NCBI GenBank assembly: GCA_022843145.1
Contig: JALHOF010000007.1
Span: 62,001-126,000 of the forward strand
Direction: 5' to 3'
From: Hyphomicrobium sp.
GTDB lineage: Bacteria; Pseudomonadota; Alphaproteobacteria; Rhizobiales; Hyphomicrobiaceae
Length of the DNA stretch: 64,000 nt
Translations under genes and position numbers: made by a program
Part shown: positions 17,426 through 25,809 of the stretch, in pieces
Layout: the number at the start of each line of letters is the position of its first letter
How positions within the stretch are numbered: the stretch's first letter is position 1
Notes under the pieces: model-generated
Told to the model about the DNA's origin: nothing
Database searches by the model: none
What the model saw: the letters and a program-made list of their open reading frames with translations, nothing else

Positions 17426-17493
17426 ACAACCCGCGCGTCACGGATCATGAGGAGGCGGCCGCATCGCGGCGCCGTCACAAAACCGGAGTTTGA

Positions 17494-17793
17494 ATGGCCA
17501 AGGAAGAAATGCTCGAGTTCGAAGGCGTGGTGGACGAAGTTCTGCCGGACGCCCGCTGCCGTGTGAAGCTCGACAACGGGCACGAGGTGATCGCTTACAC
17601 CTCCGGCCGCATGAAGAAGAACCGTATCCGCATTCTTGCCGGTGATCGTGTCACGGTCGAGATGACGCCCTACGACCTGACCAAGGGCCGCATCAACTTC
17701 CGCCACAAGGACGCGCGCGCAGGCGCAGGCGGCCCCGGTGGGCCTGGCGGACCGGGCGGCGGCCCAGGTGGCGGCGGTCAGCGCCGTCGCTGA
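17494..17793 (+). CDS. infA: translation initiation factor IF-1 with glycine-rich C-terminal extension
   Basis: IF-1 occupies the ribosomal A site during initiation. Residues 1-71 are the complete OB fold with family hallmarks ([49 protein letters not shown]). Bacterial IF-1 normally ends there at about 72 residues; this protein continues for about 27 more residues made almost only of Gly and Pro and ending in three Arg. The tail is disordered and may contact rRNA; its function is unknown. It is flanked by the cspA terminator and a convergent transporter gene 13 bp away. Confidence 0.95.
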   Translation: MAKEEMLEFEGVVDEVLPDARCRVKLDNGHEVIAYTSGRMKKNRIRILAGDRVTVEMTPYDLTKGRINFRHKDARAGAGGPGGPGGPGGGPGGGGQRRR

Positions 17794-17806
17794 GACGGGA
17801 TTTAGT

Positions 17807-19099
17807 TTATGATTGCGTCGTCGCCGGTTTGCGGCCCAGCGAACGGCTGGTCGCAAGCCAGACGAGTGCAATCGGCAATGTCATGAGCGCGATCGAAGAC
17901 ACGCCAAAGCCGAGCCCCTTCGACAAGGCGCCAAACATCCAACCCGAAATGGCATCGCCGCCCCGATATACGACCGTATCGATGAAGCTTTGTGCCTTGT
18001 ATTTTTCTTCCGGGTCCACGGACGTATAGAGCGTCTTGACCGCGGGATTGGCGAGCGCAAACCCGACAGCCCGCTCGAGCGCCATCACCGTGACGATCAC
18101 GCCCAGCACCGGGGCGATCGACAGCGCGATAAGCCCCACGATCGCGATGGCCGGCAGCAGCGCCGCCGTCGTCGCAACGCCGAGTCGTTCGAGGACGCGC
18201 GCCGTCAAGAACAGTTGCGCGAGGATCGTCAAGACACTGACCGCGAGATCCAGCCGCGCGAACAGCTGCACGCGGCCGGCGCGGTCGGGGATGGTTTCAC
18301 CCACGATGCGCGTCTGCTCGAAGTAGAAGAACGTCGACACGACATTCGCGAGCAAGATCCAAAGTGCGATCCGGAACAGATACGGTGATCGCCACACTGC
18401 TTCCGCACCCGCCAGAATACCTTTACCGGTCAGCCGCGCGCTACCGTCCGACGCACCGGCTTGTCCTTCGAACAATCGGCGAAGTTGCATAGCGGCCAGC
18501 ATTGCAAGCGACAGCAGCGCGGCGGAGATGAGCAGCAGGTTCGTCGGCCCCGTGATCTTGACGAGACTCTGCGTGATGAGCGGGCCGCTGAGGGCCCCAA
18601 GGCTGCCTCCGGCGGCGATGAACCCATAGAGCCGTTGCGCCTGTTCTGTACGCCAGAGGTCCGACATGAGTATCCAAAACATGGACACCACGAACAGGTT
18701 GAAGACGCTCGCCCAGACGAAAAAGGCGCCGGCAACGAGCTTGCCGCCGCCGCCCGCTTCGAGCGCCACCCAGAACCCAAGCAGATGGGCGATGAAGAAC
18801 GCATAGACGTACGGCACGATCCGCCGCTTCTCGAACCGCGACACGACCCAGCCGAACAGCGGGACCGCGGCCAGCATGACGAAAAAGACGATGGTAAACA
18901 GCCGCTCGAGCCCCGCTTGCCCAACCGTTACGCCCATTTCGTCGCGCACTGGCCGGATGATGTAGTAAGCGCAGAGCACGGAAAAGAAATAGCCGAACGA
19001 CAGCAGCGCGCCCGCGATCTCGTGGCGCTCGATCTGCATGGCACGACGCAACTGGCGGATCAGCCAAGTGTCGTCGCGTTCGGAAGTCGTGTCGCTCAC
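17807..19099 (-). CDS. NTT/MFS-like nucleotide-transporter-family membrane protein
   Basis: This protein has about 430 residues with a dozen hydrophobic helices. The first conserved block after the soluble N-terminus, ALLSFGYFFSVLCAYYIIRPVRDEMG, is typical of the Npt1/Npt2 (ADP/ATP translocase-like) proteins found in many free-living proteobacteria and also called MFS transporters. Further marks are a QRLYGFIAAGGSLGALSGP loop in mid-protein and a late YKAQSFIDTVVYRGGD motif. In intracellular bacteria relatives exchange ATP for ADP; in free-living species the substrate is not established. The start is GTG 19099 with AGAGG 6 nt upstream. It is convergent with infA and divergent from the DUF3829 gene. 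Confidence 0.75.
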   Translation of the reverse strand: MSDTTSERDDTWLIRQLRRAMQIERHEIAGALLSFGYFFSVLCAYYIIRPVRDEMGVTVGQAGLERLFTIVFFVMLAAVPLFGWVVSRFEKRRIVPYVYAFFIAHLLGFWVALEAGGGGKLVAGAFFVWASVFNLFVVSMFWILMSDLWRTEQAQRLYGFIAAGGSLGALSGPLITQSLVKITGPTNLLLISAALLSLAMLAAMQLRRLFEGQAGASDGSARLTGKGILAGAEAVWRSPYLFRIALWILLANVVSTFFYFEQTRIVGETIPDRAGRVQLFARLDLAVSVLTILAQLFLTARVLERLGVATTAALLPAIAIVGLIALSIAPVLGVIVTVMALERAVGFALANPAVKTLYTSVDPEEKYKAQSFIDTVVYRGGDAISGWMFGALSKGLGFGVSSIALMTLPIALVWLATSRSLGRKPATTQS

Positions 19100-19253
19100 G
19101 TAGGGCCTCTGAAAACGGCAGTAGGCTGAGCCTCGAGCACTAACACGGTTTGCGCGCGATGCGTAAACCTTGCCACGATGGAAGTTGTTCACGCCAAAGC
19201 TGGCCGGGCTTAAGCTGGGGCAGAGCGAAAAGAACGCGGCAGCGAGGCCCTCC

Positions 19254-20201
19254 ATGCGACGAATGCAAGCGGTTCACGGGTTGGCGATGCTGGCGTTGGT
19301 GTGGACTGCCGTCGTCAGCGTCTCGCCGAACCGCGCGGAGGCACAGGAAGCCGCGAAAGCGGTGGCAGATGATCTGTCCGCCTCGATCGCAAAGTCGAAC
19401 GCCTATATCGGTTTGATGAACCGCTCGCTGCGGGCCGTGCAGTCCTGGAACCGCTACACGAGCTGGGTCAACCTGAAGACCGGGCCGACCGGACGAGAGC
19501 GGTACATCGATTACGGGCTCTACAGCCTTTATGATGTGCGCGACGAGATCGCCAAGGCGCGCGCCGCGATCGACAAGCCGCCGATGGTGCCTGAACTCGA
19601 CGCGACGATGGGGCGGTACATCGCATCATATGAAGTCCTCGCGCCGCTGCTCACGTCGGCCAACGGCTATTACGAGCGGAAGGACTACAAGGCCGATAAG
19701 ATGGCCGAGGGCAAGGCGCTACACGCCAAGCTCGTGCCGGCGGCGAAAACGTTCCTCGCCGAACGCGCGGAACTCGACAACCACATGCGCGGGTTCAAGT
19801 CGGACATCGACCGCCGCTCACTCGCGGCCATCGAGGCGAAGGAAGGCAGAAGTGCCCGCTGGCACGTCAAGAACGTCATGGTCGAAGCACAGCGGATGAT
19901 CGACCTGCTGCCGACGAATGACGTGCCGGTGATCAACGTCAAGACATTCGACACGGCACTCGCCAGCTATGCCACGGCCGTCAAGGACATGGACCACTTC
20001 AGCGAGGCGTATCCGGGCAAGTTCTCGGTGTTCGAAAGCCAGCCGCGCTCTCTGCTCGGCAAACTCAGGGATTTCCGCGACAAGGTGGCGCGCGCAAAAG
20101 GCGATGCGAGGCGCGGCGGGGGCAGCGACCTGACGTGGATCATCAACGATTACAACATGATGGTTTCGACGTCCGACAGCGCCTTGCGATTCAGCCGCTG
20201 A
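19254..20201 (+). CDS. DUF3829 (YiiG-like) exported protein
   Basis: This 315-residue protein has an N-terminal hydrophobic segment (VHGLAMLALVWTAVVSVSP, then RAEAQ) acting as a signal peptide. The rest is helical, with motifs reminiscent of DUF3829/YiiG: LNxYIxLMN-like SNAYIGLMNRSLRAVQSW, later a YYERKDYKADKMAEGKALH helix, and LPTNDVPVINVKTFD. The role is unknown; a periplasmic location is inferred. I selected ATG 19254 because GAGG lies 7 nt upstream, and the TTG at 19170 in the same frame adds no signal-like sequence. It is divergent from the transporter at 19099. Confidence 0.65.
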   Translation: MRRMQAVHGLAMLALVWTAVVSVSPNRAEAQEAAKAVADDLSASIAKSNAYIGLMNRSLRAVQSWNRYTSWVNLKTGPTGRERYIDYGLYSLYDVRDEIAKARAAIDKPPMVPELDATMGRYIASYEVLAPLLTSANGYYERKDYKADKMAEGKALHAKLVPAAKTFLAERAELDNHMRGFKSDIDRRSLAAIEAKEGRSARWHVKNVMVEAQRMIDLLPTNDVPVINVKTFDTALASYATAVKDMDHFSEAYPGKFSVFESQPRSLLGKLRDFRDKVARAKGDARRGGGSDLTWIINDYNMMVSTSDSALRFSR

Positions 20202-20363
20202 AGCACGAACCGCGCACGCCATCGTGATTGGTTGTGACCGGGTCCGACGCCCATATACCCGCTATGGCGCTTGGTTAATTTAATGCGCCAAAGCCGATCA
20301 AAACAAGCGGGCGCGCCGACGTGCGCATGACATCCCGCACCCAACATCATGAGGTTTCAAGAC

Positions 20364-20654
20364 ATGAAGATCGCAATTGCTGCTGCTGTCGCAGCCTTCT
20401 CATTCGCCCTTCCCGCCATCGCCGCTGAGTCCGCGGATGAGCTGGCGAACGTCAAAGCCGCCGTCGGCGCCGAAATGACCCACGCCGCCGAGGCACGCCA
20501 GGCGCAGCGGATCCTGCTCGGCAAGGGCTATGAGACGGTCTCGACGATGGAGCGCGCGCAGAACGGCCATTGGGTTGGCACAGCGACCAAGGCCGGCAAG
20601 ACGATCCTCGTCTCGGTCTACCTGCCGAAGCCGGTGGTCAACGCCGCGAACTGA
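20364..20654 (+). CDS. small secreted PepSY-like protein
   Basis: This 96-residue protein has a textbook signal peptide (MKIAIAAAVAAFSFALPAIAAE). The mature part is one helix (AARQAQRILLGKGY) followed by strands (TVSTMERAQNGHWVGTATK and TILVSVYLP), which resembles one PepSY-like unit; this is a resemblance of shape, not a firm family call. ATG 20364 is preceded by GAGG; ATG 20349 overlaps that site and is less likely. A TGGCGC/GCGCCA hairpin with an AT-rich loop lies upstream at 20265-20290, and a strong terminator follows the gene. Confidence 0.65.
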   Translation: MKIAIAAAVAAFSFALPAIAAESADELANVKAAVGAEMTHAAEARQAQRILLGKGYETVSTMERAQNGHWVGTATKAGKTILVSVYLPKPVVNAAN

Positions 20655-20677
20655 TCGCGACTTCGCCTTCCTAATCG

Positions 20678-20716
20678 AGAGGGCCGCACTCATTGAGTGC
20701 GGCCCTCTGTTTTTTC
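20678..20716 (+). terminator. strong rho-independent terminator
   Basis: A perfect 14-bp stem (20678-20691 with 20695-20708) encloses the loop ATT and is followed by GTTTTTTT-like sequence. It ends the transcript of the small secreted protein. It also lies 34 bp beyond the 27-bp repeat array that follows aspS on the other strand. Confidence 0.92.
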
Positions 20717-20750
20717 GCAACTGGCGCTGACGCCTTCTTCTCCGGCACGC

Positions 20751-20939
20751 TATTTCTTGCCCGCTTCCGGCAGGTGCTATTTCTTGCCCGCCTCCGGCAG
20801 GAGTTATTTCTTGCCCGCCTCCGGCAGGAGCTATTTCTTGCCCGCCTCCGGCAGGTGCTATTTCTTGCCCGCCTCCGGCAGGAGCTATTTCTTGCCCGCC
20901 TCCGGCAGGAGCTATTTCTTGCCCGCCTCCGGCAGGACG
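20751..20939 (-). repeat. seven tandem 27-bp units duplicating the aspS 3' end
   Basis: Seven head-to-tail 27-bp units start at 20751, 20778, 20805, 20832, 20859, 20886 and 20913, differing at only a few bases (units 1 and 4 end GTGC; unit 1 has one more change; unit 2 ends GAGT). The last unit is the true end of aspS. Read on the minus strand, each unit encodes LPEAGKK followed by a stop; because 27 is a multiple of 3, all seven stops are in the aspS frame (six TAG, one TAA at 20804-20806). There are no spacers, so this is not CRISPR. Confidence 0.95.
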
Positions 20940-22735
20940 ACGCGGAGCGAAAGTTCGCGCAGCTGCTTCGGCATGACGTCGCTCGGAGCGCCCATCAGCA
21001 GGTCGTTGGCCTGCTGGTTCATGGGGAACAGCGAGATCTCGCGCAGGTTCTTGGCACCCACCAACAGCATGATGACGCGATCGACGCCCGCAGCCATTCC
21101 TCCGTGCGGCGGCGCGCCATATTGGAATGCGCGGTACATGCCGCCGAAGCGCGCCTCGACGTCGGCCTGGGTGAGGCCGGTGATCTCGAACGCTTTGACC
21201 ATGGTCTCGGGGCGATGGTTGCGCACCGAGCCCGATGCGATCTCGAAGCCGTTGCAGACGATGTCATACTGGTTGGCCTTGAGCGCAAGGAGAGCATCGC
21301 GGCCTTCCTTCTCGGCGGCCTCGAGTGCCTCTTTGCCGCCCTTCGGCATGGAGAAGGGATTGTGGGAAAAGTCGATCTTCTTGTCGTCCTCGTTCCACTC
21401 GTAGAACGGGAAGTCGACGATCCAGGCGAGCTCGAACCGGCCTTCGTCGACGAGTTTCAACTCATGTCCGACGCGGTCGCGCGCGAGGCCGGCGAACTTG
21501 TAGAACCGCGACGGATCGCCGGCTGTGAAGAAGCAGGCGTCGCCGGTCTTGAGTCCGAGCTGGGCCTGAATGGCGGAAGCGCGCTCGGCACCGATGTTCT
21601 TGGCGACAGGGCCAGCGCCCGCGCTGCCCTCCTCCTCCCGCCACATGACGTAGCCGAGCCCCGGCTGGCCTTCGCCTTGCGCCCAGCTGTTCATGCGGTC
21701 GCAGAAGGCGCGACTGCCGCCCGTCGGCGCGGGGATGGCCCACACGCGAACCTTGGGGTCCTTGGCGATCATGCCGGCGAACACCTTGAAGCCTGAGTCG
21801 CGAAAGTGCTCGGTCACGTCCTGCATCACGATCGGGTTGCGCAAGTCCGGCTTGTCGGAGCCGTACTTCGCAATCGCCTCGTCATAGGGGATGCGCGGCC
21901 ACGACTTCGTCACCGGCTTGCCGTTGGCGAATTCCTCGAAGATGCCGGTGATGACCGGCTCCATGGCCTGGAAGATGTCCTCCTGCTCGACGAAGCTCAT
22001 CTCGAGGTCGAGCTGATAGAACTCGCCCGGCAGGCGGTCCGCGCGCGGGTCCTCGTCGCGGAAGCAGGGCGCGATCTGGAAGTAGCGGTCGAAACCGGAC
22101 ACCATGAGGAGCTGCTTGTACTGCTGCGGCGCCTGCGGCAACGCGTAGAACTTGCCGGCGTGAATGCGCGACGGCACCAGGAAGTCGCGCGCGCCCTCGG
22201 GGCTCGAAGCCGTCAGGATGGGCGTCGAGAACTCGAAGAACCCGGCCTCCGTCATTCGCCGCCGCATCGACGCGATGACCGCAAGGCGCGTCATGATGTT
22301 CTTGTGAAGTGTCTCTCGGCGGAGATCGAGGAAGCGGTAGGTGAGGCGCAGGTCCTCGGGATAGTCGGGCTCGCCGAACACGGGGATCGGCAGCTCCTTG
22401 GCTTCCGACAGCACTTCGATCTCGGTCGCGTAAAGCTCGATCTCGCCTGTCGGCAGCTCGGCGTTGGTGGTGCCGGCGGGCCGGTCGCGCACTTTGCCGT
22501 CGATGCGGATCACCCACTCCGACCGCACGGCCTCGGCCGACTTGAAGGCCGCGGAATCCGGATCGGCAACGACCTGGGTCAGACCATAGTGATCACGCAG
22601 GTCGATGAACAGAACGCCGCCGTGGTCGCGCACGCGATGCACCCACCCCGACAGCCGAACGTGTTGACCGGTATCGGATTTTCGCAGTGCCCCGCAGGTG
22701 TGCGAGCGGTAGCGGTGCAGTTTCGCCTCGGCCAT
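20912..22735 (-). CDS. aspS: aspartyl-tRNA synthetase (probably non-discriminating type)
   Basis: This class II synthetase charges tRNA-Asp, and in bacteria lacking AsnRS also tRNA-Asn. Its 607 residues contain an N-terminal OB anticodon-binding domain ([21 protein letters not shown]), the class II core ([62 protein letters not shown]), the bacterial GAD insertion, and motif 3 ([14 protein letters not shown]). The start is ATG 22735 with GAGGG 6 nt upstream. The final codons and stop form one unit of a 27-bp tandem array that continues downstream. It is divergent from rnd. Confidence 0.96.
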   Translation of the reverse strand: MAEAKLHRYRSHTCGALRKSDTGQHVRLSGWVHRVRDHGGVLFIDLRDHYGLTQVVADPDSAAFKSAEAVRSEWVIRIDGKVRDRPAGTTNAELPTGEIELYATEIEVLSEAKELPIPVFGEPDYPEDLRLTYRFLDLRRETLHKNIMTRLAVIASMRRRMTEAGFFEFSTPILTASSPEGARDFLVPSRIHAGKFYALPQAPQQYKQLLMVSGFDRYFQIAPCFRDEDPRADRLPGEFYQLDLEMSFVEQEDIFQAMEPVITGIFEEFANGKPVTKSWPRIPYDEAIAKYGSDKPDLRNPIVMQDVTEHFRDSGFKVFAGMIAKDPKVRVWAIPAPTGGSRAFCDRMNSWAQGEGQPGLGYVMWREEEGSAGAGPVAKNIGAERASAIQAQLGLKTGDACFFTAGDPSRFYKFAGLARDRVGHELKLVDEGRFELAWIVDFPFYEWNEDDKKIDFSHNPFSMPKGGKEALEAAEKEGRDALLALKANQYDIVCNGFEIASGSVRNHRPETMVKAFEITGLTQADVEARFGGMYRAFQYGAPPHGGMAAGVDRVIMLLVGAKNLREISLFPMNQQANDLLMGAPSDVMPKQLRELSLRVVLPEAGKK

Positions 22736-22902
22736 GGCCGGCCCTCGTCGGATGTGTTGGAATCGACGCGGAAAAGCGCACGCGCCCAGGGGAATGTCAA
22801 GGTTTGCGGGGTTTGGCGTAAGCACGTCAACGATTGCCGTCGTGCGCTTCGCCGCAACTGCTCGGTTGCAACTCGTGGCCCATGCTTTATATCCCCGGAG
22901 CC

Positions 22903-24060
22903 ATGCGCGTCATCACCTCCACAGCGGAACTCGAACAGGCCTGCCGAGAGTTGGCCCAGGCCGACTATGTGGCCGTCGATACCGAGTTCATGCGCGAGCA
23001 GACCTTCTGGCCCGAGCTGTGCCTCGTGCAACTCGCCGGCCCGACAGCCGAAGTCATCGTCGACCCAATGGCCAAGGGCATCGACCTCGCGCCGTTCTGG
23101 GCGCTGATGGGCGACACCTCGACGGTCAAAGTCTTCCACGCCGCCCGCCAGGACATCGAGATCGTTTACACCGAAGCCGGCATCGTGCCCGCGCCCGTGT
23201 TCGACACGCAGGTCGCGGCGATGGTATGCGGCTTTGGCGAGAGCATAAGCTACGTCAACCTCGTGAAGAAGGTGACCGGCGAGGATCTCGACAAGTCATC
23301 GCGCTTTACGGATTGGAGCCGCCGCCCGCTGAGCGAGAAACAGCTTGTATACGCGCTCGGCGACGTCACCCATCTCTGCAAGATCTACCAGCACTTGAAG
23401 GCGGAGCTGGAGAGTAGCGGCCGCGCGGGCTGGCTCGACGAAGAAATGGAAGAGCTGACCAACCCGAAGACCTACGAGACGCACCCCGACGACGCATGGC
23501 AGCGGCTCAAACTGCGGGTCAAGAACAAGAAGTCGCTGGCCGTGCTGATGGAACTCGCGGCTTGGCGGGAACGGCTGGCGCAGGCGCAGGACGTGCCGCG
23601 TGGCCGCATACTGCGCGACGAGGCGCTCTACGATCTTGCCAACCAGATGCCGTCGAGCACGGAGCAGCTTGGCGAGTTGAGGACGTTGAGCGAAGGTTTT
23701 TCACGTTCGGCGCGGGCGAAGGAAATCGTCGACGCGGTGCGGCTCGGCCTTGCGCGTGACCCGAAATCGCTGCCACCGCTGAACCACGGCAACCAGCTCT
23801 CGGCGGAAGCGAATGCGACAGTCGAGCTGCTGAAGGTCTTGCTGAAGTCGGCGGCGGCCCGGCATCGGGTGGCCCCGCGCATGATCGCCGATACCTCGGA
23901 GCTCGAACGGATCGCGGCCGACAAGGACCCCGACGTGCCAGCGATGCGCGGCTGGCGTCGGCAACTGTTCGGCGAGGACGCGCTGCGGCTGAAGCGCGGG
24001 GAGCTGGCACTGACGCTGTCGGGTGGCGAGGTGATCGCGATCCCATCGCACAAAGCGTGA
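22903..24060 (+). CDS. rnd: ribonuclease D
   Basis: This 3'-5' exoribonuclease trims tRNA precursors. The DEDDy active site is complete: Asp and Glu in [10 protein letters not shown], Asp in [12 protein letters not shown], and Tyr/Asp in [15 protein letters not shown]. An HRDC-type helical domain follows (about 210-290; [23 protein letters not shown]). The length of 385 is normal. ATG 22903 matches the family start ([10 protein letters not shown]) but its GGAG is only 2 nt away; ATG 22882 in frame would be better spaced from other purines, so the exact start is open. It is divergent from aspS, a frequent pairing in this order. Confidence 0.95.
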   Translation: MRVITSTAELEQACRELAQADYVAVDTEFMREQTFWPELCLVQLAGPTAEVIVDPMAKGIDLAPFWALMGDTSTVKVFHAARQDIEIVYTEAGIVPAPVFDTQVAAMVCGFGESISYVNLVKKVTGEDLDKSSRFTDWSRRPLSEKQLVYALGDVTHLCKIYQHLKAELESSGRAGWLDEEMEELTNPKTYETHPDDAWQRLKLRVKNKKSLAVLMELAAWRERLAQAQDVPRGRILRDEALYDLANQMPSSTEQLGELRTLSEGFSRSARAKEIVDAVRLGLARDPKSLPPLNHGNQLSAEANATVELLKVLLKSAAARHRVAPRMIADTSELERIAADKDPDVPAMRGWRRQLFGEDALRLKRGELALTLSGGEVIAIPSHKA

Positions 24061-24238
24061 ATTACACAACTTTACGCGCTCGCCGCGAAGCAGAGGCATT
24101 TGCGTCGCGATTTGCCCCCGGTTCGCGTGGCATCGATGATCCGACGGCACGGGCGGCCATCCCGCACCTCACCGCCACGATAGCTGAGCCGATCCCGGCC
24201 AATCCGCCGCGATTGCCAAACACATGAGGATGATCGAG

Positions 24239-24700
24239 ATGACCACGCGCTTCACCATGACCGCACTCGCCACGCTTCTGATCGCACCTTTGATCACAGC
24301 CATTCCCGCAGCCGCCCAAGCACCGCAACCAGCTCCGCAAGCCGCAGCAGCTGGCAAGGGCGGACCGCTGGAAGCCTGCCGCGCCGACGTCGACAAGCTG
24401 TGCGCGAAGGCCGAACGCACGCAGGGCTGGCGCGGCAAGTGCCTGCGCGAAAACGCAACAGCGCTGTCCGACGGCTGCAAATCCGCCATCGTCGCGGTGC
24501 GCGAGGGCCGCGAGAAAGTGCGCGCGGCGTGCTCGGGCGATATCGCGACGCTGTGCAAGACCGAAGGGGACAGCAAAGATGCGCGGCCGATGAGCTGCCT
24601 CAAGACCAACGAGGCCAAGCTGAGCGCGGGCTGCAAGACAGCTTTCACTGCGTTTACCAGCAGCGAGCCCGAAGGCGATGCGCCGGCTACGAAACAGTAG
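24239..24700 (+). CDS. exported cysteine-rich-repeat protein
   Basis: This 153-residue protein has a signal peptide (TMTALATLLIAPLITAIPAAAQA) and a Pro/Ala/Gln linker. The mature domain holds repeated cysteine units of the GLG1/cysteine-rich-repeat type (PF00839-like): CRADVDKLCAKA, CLRENATALSDGCKSA, CSGDIATLCKTE, CLKTNEAKLSAGCKTAF. Seven to eight cysteines with regular spacing imply disulfides in the periplasm. The function of bacterial members is unknown. ATG 24239 has GAGG 9 nt upstream. It converges on the DnaJ-like gene with a long hairpin between. Confidence 0.75.
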   Translation: MTTRFTMTALATLLIAPLITAIPAAAQAPQPAPQAAAAGKGGPLEACRADVDKLCAKAERTQGWRGKCLRENATALSDGCKSAIVAVREGREKVRAACSGDIATLCKTEGDSKDARPMSCLKTNEAKLSAGCKTAFTAFTSSEPEGDAPATKQ

Positions 24701-24714
24701 CCACGACTGGCGGC

Positions 24715-24746
24715 CCGGTCGGCGGTTTCGTCAAGCCGCCGACCGG
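24715..24746 (+). terminator. hairpin between convergent genes
   Basis: An 11-bp perfect stem (CCGGTCGGCGG 24715-24725 with 24736-24746) with a 10-nt loop lies 15 bp after the cysteine-rich gene and 17 bp before the end of the convergent DnaJ-like gene. The tail is only TT, so the efficiency is uncertain; it may serve both directions. Confidence 0.5.
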
Positions 24747-24762
24747 TTGCAGCCGGCCGGGC

Positions 24763-25668
24763 TTACTTGCGGCCGGGATCGTAGCGGTGCTTCTCACGCC
24801 ACTCGGTCATGAAATAGGACAGGGTCTCGTCGATCGGATCGGGAAGCACGATGCGAACGGTCACTAAGTGGTCGCCGTGGCCGCCCGACGCGCCGTTGGC
24901 GATGCCCTTGCCCTTGAGCCGGAAGACGCGACCTGAACTCGTGCCCTTCGGAATTGTGAGCGTGACGCGGCCGTCCACCGTCGCGACGTCGATTTTGGCG
25001 CCGAGCACCGCCTCGTCGATGGTCACCGGCACGTCGCTCATGACGTCGAAGCCCGAGCGCTTGAATTCGCCGCTCGTCCGGACGCGGATTTCGACCAGCG
25101 CATCGCCCGCAGGCGCCCCGCCCATGCCTGCTCCGCCCTTGCCGCGCAGTCGGAGCACCTGATTGTCGGCGACACCCACCGGCACGGCGAGATCGAGCAC
25201 GCCGCCTTCTGGCAGCGTCACGCGCTTCTTCGCGCCGAGCGCGGCCTCGAGAAAATCGATCTCAAGCGTGTAGCGAACGTCCTGACCGCGTCGCGCGAAA
25301 TTACCCCGCGCGCCGCCGCGTCCGGGCTGGCGCCCATCCTGGAAGATGTCGGAGAAGATGTCTCCGAAGCCAAACTCCTCGAACCGTGCGCCGGACCCGC
25401 GCTGGCCGGCGCCGGGGTGCGCACCATGAAATCCGCGACGCGGTTCGCCCGCAGCGTCGATCTCGCCGCGATCGTAGGCGCGGCGGCGCTCGGCATCGCC
25501 GACGATCTCGTAGGCGGCCGTGCCCCGCTTGAAACGATCCGCGGCGGCGGTGTTGCCGGGATGGAGATCGGGATGGCTTTCCTTGGCGAGCTTGCGGAAC
25601 GCCCGGCGGATATCGTCCTCTGACGCATCTTTCGAAACGCCCAGGACGGAATAGGGGTCATCGGCCAT
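24763..25668 (-). CDS. DnaJ-family co-chaperone lacking the zinc finger (CbpA/DjlA-like type)
   Basis: This 301-residue Hsp40 stimulates DnaK ATPase. The J domain is at residues 1-68 (DDPYSVLGVSKDASEDDIRRAF) with the essential HPD in ESHPDLHPG. A Gly/Phe/Arg-rich linker (FHGAHPGAGQ to FARRGQ) follows, then two beta-barrel C-terminal domains (YTLEIDFLEAALGAKKRVTL and DVPVTIDEAVLGAKIDVAT). The four CxxCxGxG repeats of DnaJ are absent, so this is a class II (CbpA-like) protein. ATG 25668 starts exactly at the J domain; the frame open to 25788 adds an unlikely extension. Confidence 0.92.
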   Translation of the reverse strand: MADDPYSVLGVSKDASEDDIRRAFRKLAKESHPDLHPGNTAAADRFKRGTAAYEIVGDAERRRAYDRGEIDAAGEPRRGFHGAHPGAGQRGSGARFEEFGFGDIFSDIFQDGRQPGRGGARGNFARRGQDVRYTLEIDFLEAALGAKKRVTLPEGGVLDLAVPVGVADNQVLRLRGKGGAGMGGAPAGDALVEIRVRTSGEFKRSGFDVMSDVPVTIDEAVLGAKIDVATVDGRVTLTIPKGTSSGRVFRLKGKGIANGASGGHGDHLVTVRIVLPDPIDETLSYFMTEWREKHRYDPGRK

Positions 25669-25809
25669 GTGAGCGGTCGGCTTTCGCGTTGACGTTGCGA
25701 CTCGTAATGTAGCACCAATTGTGGCTGTCCCGCGCCGGTGGAACACGCCGACGGCGGCCATCGACATATTTGTGGTGTCACGCAGCACGCTGCAATGGCG
25801 CGTCGTGTC

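Noticed and set aside
20751-20939. Possible CRISPR array
   Set aside because: Units are directly adjacent without unique spacers, are the copy of a gene end, and no cas genes are near.
20693-21796. Plus-strand open frame encoding repeated FLARLRQEL units
   Set aside because: It is the reverse reading of the 27-bp aspS repeat array continuing antisense to aspS. There is no ribosome-binding site, and it starts inside the terminator.
21806-23107. 433-codon plus-strand frame opposite aspS
   Set aside because: It is antisense to conserved aspS motifs and overlaps the true start of rnd in another frame.
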